This document shows, piece by piece, positions 1 through 5,547 of a stretch of DNA of 5,547 nt. The stretch's first letter is position 1, and every line of letters starts with the position of its first letter. The position numbers and the translations under genes are program-made. The notes beneath the pieces were generated by a model, which was not told the DNA's origin, made no database searches, and saw only the letters and a program-made list of their open reading frames with translations. Where the stretch lies: positions 10,547 through 16,093 of the forward strand of contig CAJUAE010000084.1 of assembly GCA_910583965.1 (NCBI GenBank), given 5' to 3'. The stretch comes from an uncultured Lachnospiraceae bacterium (lineage in GTDB: Bacteria; Bacillota; Clostridia; Lachnospirales; Lachnospiraceae).

Positions 1-77
1 ATGCACGCGCTGGTGCAGAGGAAATATGCTATTACAGAGCACATCGGCGCGCAGAAAAAGAAACCTTCTTTACTTGC
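1..77 (+). repeat. Copy of a dispersed palindromic repeat (left-edge copy, 'C')
   Basis: This GC-rich segment contrasts with the A/T-rich sequence around it and resembles the minus-strand reading of the repeat at 2318-2416. Both contain GGCGCGC, then a hairpin whose loop region reads GAAACCTTCT, then TACTTG or TACTCG. Both also have ATGCAC at the far end (1-6 here; 2416-2411 on the minus strand), although the middles have diverged. Local structure is visible. AAAGAA (57-62) pairs with TTCTTT (66-71) over a 3-nt loop, and GTGC (13-16) pairs with GCAC (39-42), flanked by GCGC on both sides. Compared with the other copy, the GAGTAGG part of the hairpin arm is missing. The left limit is unknown because the window begins here. 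The right limit is set only by where similarity fades. No family name is recognised. Confidence 0.55.
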
Positions 78-209
78 TTAGAGGCTGGAAAAATATATGG
101 AATAATTGGTGATAATGGAAAAGGAAAAAGTACCTTTATTCGTTTAATTGCGGGTTTATGCATTCCTGATTCTGGATTAATATGTTTTAGTATTTTTGAC
201 GAATTTTAA
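69..209 (+). pseudogene. ABC-transporter ATPase remnant (Walker A fragment)
   Basis: The frame reads FFTCLEAGKIYGIIGDNG, then KGKSTFIRLIAGLCIPDSG, and stops at TAA 207-209. GDNGKGKS (108-131) fits the Walker A pattern GxxGxGKS/T, and FIRLIAGL...P.SG is the usual continuation of an ABC nucleotide-binding domain. Such domains normally run to about 200-230 residues. Here the Q-loop, LSGGQ signature, Walker B and H-loop are all absent. The reading ends about 26 codons past the Walker A motif, in a tail (LICFSIFDEF) that does not look like ABC sequence. The frame stays open upstream to base 3, but that part is repeat-like sequence, so the true N-terminus seems lost or replaced. No start codon with a ribosome binding site is evident. 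It is most likely a decayed fragment that cannot act as a transporter ATPase. A small expressed peptide cannot be excluded, nor can a longer upstream gene entering from outside the window. Confidence 0.7.
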
Positions 210-245
210 AAAATAATACGCACTTTTTTATGCGTATTATTTTTT
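208..245. terminator. Bidirectional hairpin terminator between convergent units
   Basis: Bases 208-222 pair perfectly with 231-245 (15 bp, core AATAATACGCA / TGCGTATTATT) around an 8-nt loop. The arms end in an A-run on the left and a T-run on the right, so the transcript has a U-tract in either direction. It lies at the stop of the ABC remnant (209, plus strand) and 13 bases past the stop of the OPT transporter gene (259, minus strand). It can therefore serve both as a shared intrinsic terminator. Confidence 0.88.
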
Positions 246-258
246 CTTTCTACTATAT

Positions 259-2178
259 TTATTTCCTTCGTACTGCATATCGCCCAACTGCAAGCACAGC
301 AACCGCGAACACAGCCAATCCGCCTAAGATACCTGTATCTATCATAGCGGACAAATCAATTCTATCCGCCACACCGACAACCGCAAGAATTGCAAGCAAT
401 ATCCCTATCAGTCCTTCTCCTGCAATTAATCCAGAGCAAAATAAAATACCACTTCCCGCCTCACTATCCATATCTGTATTGACTGTTCTTCTGGATACCA
501 CATAACGCACCAAACCCCCCGCCATAATCGGCACAGAAAGTTTTAACGGCAGGTATAATCCAATTGCTACCGGAAGTACTGGAATACCAAAGATTTCAAT
601 GACAACTGCAATAAACACACCAATCCACACAAGTGTCCATGGAAGATTTCCATCCATCACACCTTCCACAATCATTTTCATCAAAGTAGCTTGTGGCGCA
701 GAAAGTTCTGTAGAGCCAAACCCCCAAGCGGAATCCAAAAGAAGCATCACCCCGCCAATGGTAACCGCAGAAACCGCAGCGCCAATCAATTCCCCAAGCT
801 GTTGTCTTCGTGGAGTCGCACCTAAAATATAGCCAGTCTTTAAATCCTGTGATGTGTCACCTGACATTGCAGCGATAATACAAATGATAGATCCGATTGC
901 AATTGCACCTGTCATGCCATGTGTACCATTGTCTCCTGTAGATTTGAGTACCATTGTCGCAAACAAAAGTGTCGCAATCGCCATACCAGAAACTGGATTG
1001 TTGCTCCCTCCTACAAGCCCCACCATTCTTGAAGACACTGCGGAAAAGAAAAAACCAAACACAGCAATTAGCACCGCACCCAAAAAGGAAACAGGAATAT
1101 CTGGGAATACTGCAATTGCTAAAATAATCAAGACAATTGCACCAAGGACAATTTTCATATTTAGGTCATGAGCAGTTCGTTCTGTTTTTATATCACTATC
1201 TATATTATTTCCATGTAGGCCTTTTATAGCCTCTCGAAAAGTCGTTATAATCAGTGGAAGCGACTTCACAAGGCTGATAATCCCACCTGCTGCGACAGCG
1301 CCCGCGCCAATGTATCGAATATAACTACTCCAGATAGCATTTGCACCATTTTTTAAAAACATATGTTCTATTGATTCTGTTCCGGGATAAAGAATTGTCT
1401 CCTCACCAAACGCCGCAATCGCAGGTATCAGCACAAACCAACCTAAAATGCCACCCGCAAAAAGATAAGAGGAAATCTTCGCCCCACAAATATATCCTAC
1501 TCCCACAAGTGCTGGATAAATTTCCGTAGAAAACTCTGTTTTAAGCGACTGAATCCGCATTGTAATTGTACTTGGAACCACTTTCAAGCCATCCACGACA
1601 AACTTAATTAACGCGGCAATACCCATTCCAGCAAAAACTGCTCGCGCAGACGTACCACCTTTTTCCCCTGCAAGCAAAACCTCTGCACATGCTGTTCCTT
1701 CTGGATAAGGTAGTACACCATGCTCTTTGACAATCAGTGCATTTCGCAGTGGAACCATAAACAGAACACCAAGTAACCCACCAAGCAATGCCGTTAGTGA
1801 AATAGAAAGCATTCCTGGGCGATTGCTGACGCCTTCCTTTGCCCACAGAAAAAACACTGGCATTGTAAAAATTGCTCCTGCTGCAAGCGACTCTCCCGCC
1901 GAGCCAATGGTCTGTACCATATTACTCTCCAAAATAGATTTTCTGCGTAACACAATGCGCAATACTCCCATTGATACGACTGCTGCCGGAATAGATGCAG
2001 AAACAGTCATACCCACACGCAATCCAAGATAAGCGTTAGCAGCGCCAAATACCACCGCCAGCAAAACTCCAATCACCAACGATGTCAAAGTCAACTCAGG
2101 AGGCTCTTGTTTTGCTGGGACATATGGTTTAAACTCTAATTCTTTTTTACTGCTGTTCTGATTCTTGTCTATGCCCAT
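259..2178 (-). CDS. OPT-family (oligopeptide transporter superfamily) membrane permease
   Basis: The product is a 639-residue, highly hydrophobic integral membrane protein with about 15-16 predicted membrane segments spread from residue 31 to 632. Family marks of the bacterial OPT group are visible: NAYLGLRVGMTVSASIPAAV (48-67), GSAGESLAAGAIFTMP (92-107), PYPEGTACAEVL (157-168), NNPVSGMA (393-400), SGDTSQDLKTGY (439-450) and GIPVLPVAIGLYLPL (531-545). Length and both ends fit a complete protein, with a short hydrophilic N-terminus and an RRK tail. The ATG start is supported by AAGGAG eight bases upstream. OPT proteins are secondary transporters, probably proton-coupled, for small peptides or metal-chelate compounds. 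Bacterial members are mostly uncharacterised, so no substrate is assigned. The gene is monocistronic here, ending at the 208-245 terminator. Its leader runs through the tandem repeats, and I see no convincing -35/-10 pair. Confidence 0.93.
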   Translation of the reverse strand: MGIDKNQNSSKKELEFKPYVPAKQEPPELTLTSLVIGVLLAVVFGAANAYLGLRVGMTVSASIPAAVVSMGVLRIVLRRKSILESNMVQTIGSAGESLAAGAIFTMPVFFLWAKEGVSNRPGMLSISLTALLGGLLGVLFMVPLRNALIVKEHGVLPYPEGTACAEVLLAGEKGGTSARAVFAGMGIAALIKFVVDGLKVVPSTITMRIQSLKTEFSTEIYPALVGVGYICGAKISSYLFAGGILGWFVLIPAIAAFGEETILYPGTESIEHMFLKNGANAIWSSYIRYIGAGAVAAGGIISLVKSLPLIITTFREAIKGLHGNNIDSDIKTERTAHDLNMKIVLGAIVLIILAIAVFPDIPVSFLGAVLIAVFGFFFSAVSSRMVGLVGGSNNPVSGMAIATLLFATMVLKSTGDNGTHGMTGAIAIGSIICIIAAMSGDTSQDLKTGYILGATPRRQQLGELIGAAVSAVTIGGVMLLLDSAWGFGSTELSAPQATLMKMIVEGVMDGNLPWTLVWIGVFIAVVIEIFGIPVLPVAIGLYLPLKLSVPIMAGGLVRYVVSRRTVNTDMDSEAGSGILFCSGLIAGEGLIGILLAILAVVGVADRIDLSAMIDTGILGGLAVFAVAVLAVGRYAVRRK

Positions 2179-2194
2179 TTTTCCTGCTCCTTTT

Positions 2195-2270
2195 CCAATA
2201 TATAATAGCTACTACTTTCTTTTCGACGTTTGTACATCCACAAGTAAGGAATTTTTTCTACTTGCGTGCC
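2195..2270 (-). repeat. Tandem repeat unit B (proximal to the OPT gene)
   Basis: Read on the plus strand, this unit aligns with the adjoining unit at 2269-2352. Shared blocks in the same order are CCAAxATA, ATAGCTACT, TTTCTTTTC, TTTGT, an imperfect hairpin and CTACTTGCGTGCC (CTACTCGCGCGCC in the other copy). Its hairpin pairs CAAGTA (2241-2246) with TACTTG (2259-2264), with partial extension inward. The unit begins 16 bases before the OPT start codon, so it lies in that gene's leader. Divergence between the copies suggests an old duplication. Whether it acts as RNA, as DNA, or not at all is unknown. Confidence 0.6.
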
Positions 2271-2352
2271 AAATATAGGCCGCCATAGCTACTTTTCTTT
2301 TCCTATTTGTGTGCAATCGAGTAGAGAAGGTTTCTTCTCCTACTCGCGCGCC
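2269..2352 (-). repeat. Tandem repeat unit A with long hairpin
   Basis: This is the second copy of the tandem pair. Its centre is a strong hairpin: CGAGTAGAGAAG (2318-2329) pairs with CTTCTCCTACTCG (2334-2346) over a 4-nt loop, with one bulged base. GCGCGCC (2346-2352) follows directly. There is no T-run after either arm, so it does not look like an intrinsic terminator. Compared with unit B the hairpin is longer and more GC-rich, and an extra GGCCGCC lies before ATAGCT. The hairpin and GCGCGCC end are also recognisable, inverted, at the left edge of the window (bases 46-77). Confidence 0.65.
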
Positions 2353-2416
2353 GGGCACCCGTCAGCGAACCGATAAATCGATTTGATGACAAATTTCATT
2401 TGGGTTCCGTGTGCAT
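2353..2416. other. Unassigned intergenic stretch, possibly the far end of the repeat element
   Basis: This is the non-coding stretch between repeat unit A and the terminator of the kinase gene. It contains a short inverted repeat, GAACC (2367-2371) and GGTTC (2403-2407), enclosing an A/T-rich centre with CGATAAATCG (2371-2380). Its outer end reads ATGCACACG on the minus strand, close to ATGCACGCG at base 1 of the window. That raises the possibility that it is the diverged outer part of the same element. There is no plausible open reading frame or promoter. Confidence 0.35.
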
Positions 2417-2461
2417 AAAAAAGCTTAGCAATATCTTAAAAAGATATTGCTAAGCTTTTTT
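2417..2461. terminator. Strong intrinsic terminator of the two-component operon
   Basis: Bases 2417-2437 and 2441-2461 are perfect reverse complements (21 bp, core AAGCTTAGCAATATCTT) around a loop of only AAA. On the minus strand the hairpin ends in a U-run (complement of A-run 2417-2422). It starts 35 bases past the kinase stop codon, as expected for the end of the operon. The other strand also ends in T's, so the structure could work in both directions, although no plus-strand gene enters it. Confidence 0.92.
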
Positions 2462-2496
2462 ACTCTTTTATATAGAATTGACAATATAATCAAAGA

Positions 2497-4773
2497 TTAT
2501 GTATCCCACTCCAACACTGCCTTAAACAAATCTCCGTCAATTTCAACATAGAACCTACCTCCTTGCAATTCTGAAAAGCTCTTGGCAATTGCAAGCCCTA
2601 GTCCACTGCCTTCTGTATTGCGCGATGCATCACCCCGCACAAAACGTTCTGTCAAGTCGATTGGCGTGACTATGAGTTCCTGCGCTGAGATATTTTTCAT
2701 TTCAATATGAATTGTGCGTTGTCCTTCCTTTATGATAATCACCCTTGCCTGCACATACACGCGCGTGTTTGGCAAAGCATATTTAATGATATTGACATAC
2801 AGATTCTCAAATATCCGATAAGTTTTCTGACTGTCAAGCTGCAAAATAAATTTCTCCTCTGGCAAGTCAAATCGTACATCCAAATTGTTTTCTGTCATCT
2901 GATCCTCATGTTCCAAATACACTTGTCGTATTAGATTACAGATGTCTATCGCAACTGGGTCCAATCGCACATTGCCACTGCTCGCCTTACTAATCTCAAA
3001 CAAATCCTCAATTAACACTTTTAATCGCAGCGACTTGCGCTCTAATGTATTCAGGTAGGACTTGCGCTGCTCTGGCGTAACATTTTCTTCTTTTAATAAA
3101 TCTACATAAGTAATGATTGCCGTGAGCGGTGTCTTTAAATCATGCGAAACATTGGTGATTAGCTCTGTCTTCATACGTTGGCTGCGCACTTCCTCATCCA
3201 CTGCCTTCCCAAAACCATTTTGGATTTGATACAACTCATTCTTGTAACTTTCAAAAATGCCAAAATCTTCTGAAAGTTTGTTGTCAAATTGCCCTTGTGC
3301 AATCGCATTGGTCGCCTTTAGTAAACAATTGTATTGCATTTGTATTTTGCTAAAATAACGTTTTAGTCCTAGATAGATCAATGCAGAGTACAACATTAAA
3401 CCAAAAATTCCCAAAAACCAGAAGCAACACATGAAACATAGAAAAACAAACTGTAATATTACAAACCGTTTTAACGGGTTGCACACATCCTTATCCAACC
3501 CTTCAATTGTTAGCATCGCTTTCCACTTGTTTAAAATGCGCCGGAAAAATCCCTTAATTTCGTTCCAATAGCAATAAATAAGGCTTCTTTGTCTAAAAAA
3601 GGACAAAAATTTAGTAAACAATTCTCGCACACTCAAAAGCCCCCAATACCAAGCACCAAACAGCAAGACCATTGCAACAAAAATCGTAAAGAAAATGCCT
3701 TCTTTTGTCCACTTAACCACTTCACTAACATAGTAAACCAGCTCAACCACTGTTGTTTGCAGTACAGTCGACAGAACAAAAAATATTAGGAAAATCAACT
3801 CCGCAGAGAACCTTACCCCCGCTGTATCCGCAGTTAAATGTGATCTGTGCTTTGCAATAATACCAAAAAGAATTGTAATAATACCAAGGATTGTCAGATA
3901 CAAATTACCAATACCAAGCATTTCATATACTGTCTCTTTATTGTTGTAATCGACATGCCACGACCCTGAAGAAGATTGTACTTGTGTCCACGGAAATCGT
4001 TCCATCTGTTCTGTTGTCATAGCATAGATAAAGACCGCATCCTGTGGGCTTTTTTGTGTGACAGTCACTTTTCCATTTGCCATATCTTCCTCATCCACCA
4101 GCACATAATGCGTCACTTTCTCGTAATTATCTAACAAAAGAGATTCTTTTGAATTTGCCACAAGCTGAACATTCTTCAAGAATTGTTCCACATTACTACC
4201 ACCAACTCTAATGTCCGCTAGTCTACCATTTTTATCATAAATAAGCACCAAATAATAATCATACTCTGCGTAGTCGCCATCTTTTAATCGCTCTGGTTCT
4301 CTTGTAGTATTTTTTAAAATGGTCTGTGTCGTTTCATCAATCACACAATAATCCATACTCATCACAAGATTCGATACATACCATTCATTCATATCCGAGA
4401 TATTTTTATTCAATTTTTCAATGATATATGTTTTAAGCTGCTCATTGTTTCCAGTATAGCGGTCCTCATTGCCAAAATAGTCGCTGAGCGCTACTTTTTC
4501 TATTGGCTCCTCCAAAAATGTTAGATACAATTCTTCAATTCGCGCATCTTTTCCACTCTTTTCTAACACCTCCGAATACAATACATAATTACTTTGGAAT
4601 AGTATGTTAATAAATTCCTCGTCCTCAAAGTCATTGCCAAACTCCGCGTAGTATTGGTCAACGCGGTCCTTATAAGACATCGCAAACCATGCAAAGCATA
4701 ACGCTGCTACTACCACAATAAGCATCGCTGTACGCAGTGCCATTTTATTGTTTTTCAATCTTGTATCCAACAC
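2497..4773 (-). CDS. Multi-pass membrane sensor histidine kinase, HAMP-like linker
   Basis: The 758-residue protein reads, in order: membrane segment 12-33; an outside region of about 250 residues (34-285) that I cannot match to a known sensor domain; segments near 286-306, 322-348, 359-380 and two between 436 and 470; a basic cytoplasmic loop 381-435; a HAMP-like linker about 471-530; the phosphoacceptor helix with His544 in NVSHDLKTPL; and the ATPase domain. In the latter, the N box is ENLYVNIIKY (656-665, Asn661 the likely metal ligand), the F-box-like part is LTERFVRGD (707-715) and the G2 loop is GSGLGL (722-727). The usual DxGxG G1 box is not present; MKNIS (692-696) lies where it is expected. 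The start is GTG at 4773, backed by AAAGGTGG; the next in-frame ATG (codon 11) has no ribosome binding site. It is cotranscribed with the upstream regulator, its probable phosphorylation target. The signal is unknown. Confidence 0.93.
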   Translation of the reverse strand: MLDTRLKNNKMALRTAMLIVVVAALCFAWFAMSYKDRVDQYYAEFGNDFEDEEFINILFQSNYVLYSEVLEKSGKDARIEELYLTFLEEPIEKVALSDYFGNEDRYTGNNEQLKTYIIEKLNKNISDMNEWYVSNLVMSMDYCVIDETTQTILKNTTREPERLKDGDYAEYDYYLVLIYDKNGRLADIRVGGSNVEQFLKNVQLVANSKESLLLDNYEKVTHYVLVDEEDMANGKVTVTQKSPQDAVFIYAMTTEQMERFPWTQVQSSSGSWHVDYNNKETVYEMLGIGNLYLTILGIITILFGIIAKHRSHLTADTAGVRFSAELIFLIFFVLSTVLQTTVVELVYYVSEVVKWTKEGIFFTIFVAMVLLFGAWYWGLLSVRELFTKFLSFFRQRSLIYCYWNEIKGFFRRILNKWKAMLTIEGLDKDVCNPLKRFVILQFVFLCFMCCFWFLGIFGLMLYSALIYLGLKRYFSKIQMQYNCLLKATNAIAQGQFDNKLSEDFGIFESYKNELYQIQNGFGKAVDEEVRSQRMKTELITNVSHDLKTPLTAIITYVDLLKEENVTPEQRKSYLNTLERKSLRLKVLIEDLFEISKASSGNVRLDPVAIDICNLIRQVYLEHEDQMTENNLDVRFDLPEEKFILQLDSQKTYRIFENLYVNIIKYALPNTRVYVQARVIIIKEGQRTIHIEMKNISAQELIVTPIDLTERFVRGDASRNTEGSGLGLAIAKSFSELQGGRFYVEIDGDLFKAVLEWDT

Positions 4774-5452
4774 CCCACACCACCTTTAAATATTTTGGAT
4801 CGTTCGGATTAATCTCAATCTTTTCCCGAATTTTTCTAACATGCACCATAATTGTATTTGTATTGATTGCCTGCTCATTCCACACACGTTCATAAATCTC
4901 ATCTGCACTAAACACCCTACCTGCATTTTTCATCAATAACAGTAAAATTTTAAACTCAATTGGTGTCAACTTGACCAGATTACCATCAACACTGACTTCC
5001 ACAGTATCCTCATTTAGTTCTAATCCACCAATGATATGTACTCTGTCTTGATTTCCCTGTTCTGTTACCGCATCGAGATAGCGCTGGTAACGCCGCAGAT
5101 GTGAATTGACTCGCGCAAGCAATTCCATCGTTGTAAATGGTTTGGTCACGTAATCATCCGCCCCCATATTTAACCCCATAATCTTGTCAACTTCCTCCGA
5201 TTTTGCCGAGAGCATAATGACAGGGAACTCATACCCTTTTTCACGCACTTTCATCATCATTGTAATACCATCCATGCGCGGCATCATAATATCGACAATC
5301 GCAAGATGGAACTCCTCCGATTCTATTTTTTGCATTCCCTCAATGCCATCTGCCGCCTGTGTTACACTGTAACCTTGATTCTTTAAATAAATTTCTATCC
5401 CCTCCCGAATTTCCTTGTCATCCTCGACAATTAAAATATGATATGTTTCCAT
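4745..5452 (-). CDS. OmpR/PhoB-family two-component response regulator
   Basis: The 235-residue protein has a complete receiver domain (about 4-122) and a winged-helix DNA-binding domain (about 138-233). Receiver residues are all present: acidic pocket Glu10-Asp11-Asp12, phosphorylation site Asp54 in AIVDIMMP, Ser82 in LSAKSEE, and Lys104 in YVTKPF. The effector domain shows LTPIEFKILLLLMKNAGRVF (162-181), the recognition-helix region NTIMVHVRKIREKIE (199-213) and the closing VWGVGYK (225-231), all typical of this family. The start ATG at 5452 has AGGGGG about eight bases upstream. It is the first gene of the operon and overlaps the kinase gene by 29 bases in a different frame. It probably acts as a transcription factor switched on by the kinase. 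Its target genes cannot be told from this window, and autoregulation is only a possibility. The overall look is similar to VanR-type regulators, but no specific name is justified. Confidence 0.95.
   Translation of the reverse strand: METYHILIVEDDKEIREGIEIYLKNQGYSVTQAADGIEGMQKIESEEFHLAIVDIMMPRMDGITMMMKVREKGYEFPVIMLSAKSEEVDKIMGLNMGADDYVTKPFTTMELLARVNSHLRRYQRYLDAVTEQGNQDRVHIIGGLELNEDTVEVSVDGNLVKLTPIEFKILLLLMKNAGRVFSADEIYERVWNEQAINTNTIMVHVRKIREKIEINPNDPKYLKVVWGVGYKIEKQ
4780..4787 (-). promoter_or_regulatory. Ribosome binding site that fixes the kinase GTG start
   Basis: On the minus strand AAAGGTGG lies inside the last codons of the response regulator gene, with nine bases between AAAGG and the GTG at 4773. 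No comparable site precedes the ATG at 4743, so the GTG start is preferred. The 29-base gene overlap suggests translational coupling of kinase to regulator. Confidence 0.75.
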
Positions 5453-5521
5453 GTATTTTGTCCCCCTTTTATCTTATATCCTCGCAAAAATTTCCATTCT
5501 TACCAAAATCTGCGAATTTAA

Positions 5522-5538
5522 TGTGAACTCTGTTCACA
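5522..5538. promoter_or_regulatory. Palindrome upstream of the two-component operon, possible operator
   Basis: TGTGAACTCTGTTCACA is an inverted repeat with two perfect 7-base arms (TGTGAAC / GTTCACA) and a 3-base centre. It ends about 70 bases upstream of the response regulator start codon, where an operator could lie. No T-run follows, so it is unlikely to be a terminator. The outer TGTGA...TCACA resembles a CRP-type site, but with a 7-base rather than 6-base gap. OmpR-family regulators more often bind direct repeats, so a different regulator may use it, or it may be chance. I found no good -35/-10 pair between it and the gene. Confidence 0.4.
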
Positions 5539-5547
5539 ATGCGTAAG

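Noticed and set aside
1604..1846. An 80-codon minus-strand frame within the OPT gene
   Set aside because: It is an alternative frame of the transporter, rich in Cys/Arg/Trp, with no ribosome binding site or family resemblance.
230..2032. Plus-strand open frames opposite the OPT gene (for example 230-505, 599-832, 854-1171, 1727-2032)
   Set aside because: They lie entirely within a strongly supported minus-strand gene, have biased Ser/Thr/Pro/Ile-rich composition typical of antisense frames, and lack ribosome binding sites and recognisable domains.
2201..2206. TATAAT on the plus strand as a -10 box
   Set aside because: It would point into the 3'-to-5' direction of the OPT gene with no plus-strand gene ahead and no matching -35. 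It also falls within the repeat unit.
2318..2346. Repeat-unit hairpin as an intrinsic terminator or attenuator
   Set aside because: No T-run follows the stem on either strand, and GC-rich GCGCGCC follows one side. No competing antiterminator structure could be drawn by eye.
2195..2416. CRISPR array or riboswitch in the gap before the OPT gene
   Set aside because: There are only two diverged contiguous copies with no spacers, so it is not CRISPR. None of the conserved cores of riboswitch classes I know, nor T-box sequences, are visible.
2707..3789. Plus-strand open frames opposite the kinase gene (2707-2934, 3589-3789)
   Set aside because: They are short, have no recognisable domain, and are fully covered by the kinase coding region.
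5453..5480. TATAAG at 5473-5478 (minus strand) as a -10 box for the two-component operon
   Set aside because: A start about seven bases downstream would fall inside the ribosome binding site, and no -35-like hexamer lies 16-18 bases upstream.
5482..5515. Inverted repeat TCGCA/TGCGA in the operon leader
   Set aside because: It has only five paired bases separated by a 24-base A/T-rich loop, which is too weak to call.

Overview
The window looks like a chromosomal segment of a low-GC, Gram-positive anaerobe of the Clostridia, most likely Lachnospiraceae. This is inferred from the A/T-rich coding sequence, strong AGGAGG-type ribosome binding sites, U-tract hairpin terminators, and a two-component pair whose kinase has the NVSHDLKTPLTAI / RGDASRNTEGSGLGLAIAKS sequence style common in that family. 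No species can be named from the sequence alone. All three intact genes are on the minus strand.

Layout from left to right: (1) Bases 1-77 are a GC-rich repeat-like segment that runs in frame into a short plus-strand remnant of an ABC-transporter ATPase. The remnant has a Walker A motif and little else, and it stops at 209. (2) A hairpin at 208-245 can terminate transcription from both sides. (3) Bases 259-2178, minus strand, encode a complete 639-residue OPT-family membrane transporter. (4) The 318-base gap at 2179-2496 is not featureless. It holds two diverged tandem copies of a palindrome-bearing repeat of about 80 bases, then an unassigned 64-base stretch, then a very strong 21-bp hairpin terminator. 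(5) Bases 2497-4773 and 4745-5452, minus strand, form a two-component operon. The OmpR/PhoB-type response regulator comes first and the 758-residue sensor histidine kinase second, overlapping by 29 bases. (6) Bases 5453-5547 are the upstream region of that operon and carry a 7-bp-arm palindrome, TGTGAACTCTGTTCACA.

The kinase and regulator almost certainly work as a signalling pair: the kinase senses something at or outside the membrane and phosphorylates Asp54 of the regulator, which then binds DNA. The OPT transporter is downstream in the same direction, but a strong terminator and the repeat block separate it from the pair. Nothing in the sequence shows that the pair controls it. The kinase's signal and the transporter's substrate cannot be read from this window.

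The least ordinary content is the repeat family: two tandem copies in the 2179-2416 gap and a related copy in the opposite orientation at the left edge, next to a broken ABC gene. I found no evidence of a phage, CRISPR array, toxin-antitoxin or defence system.
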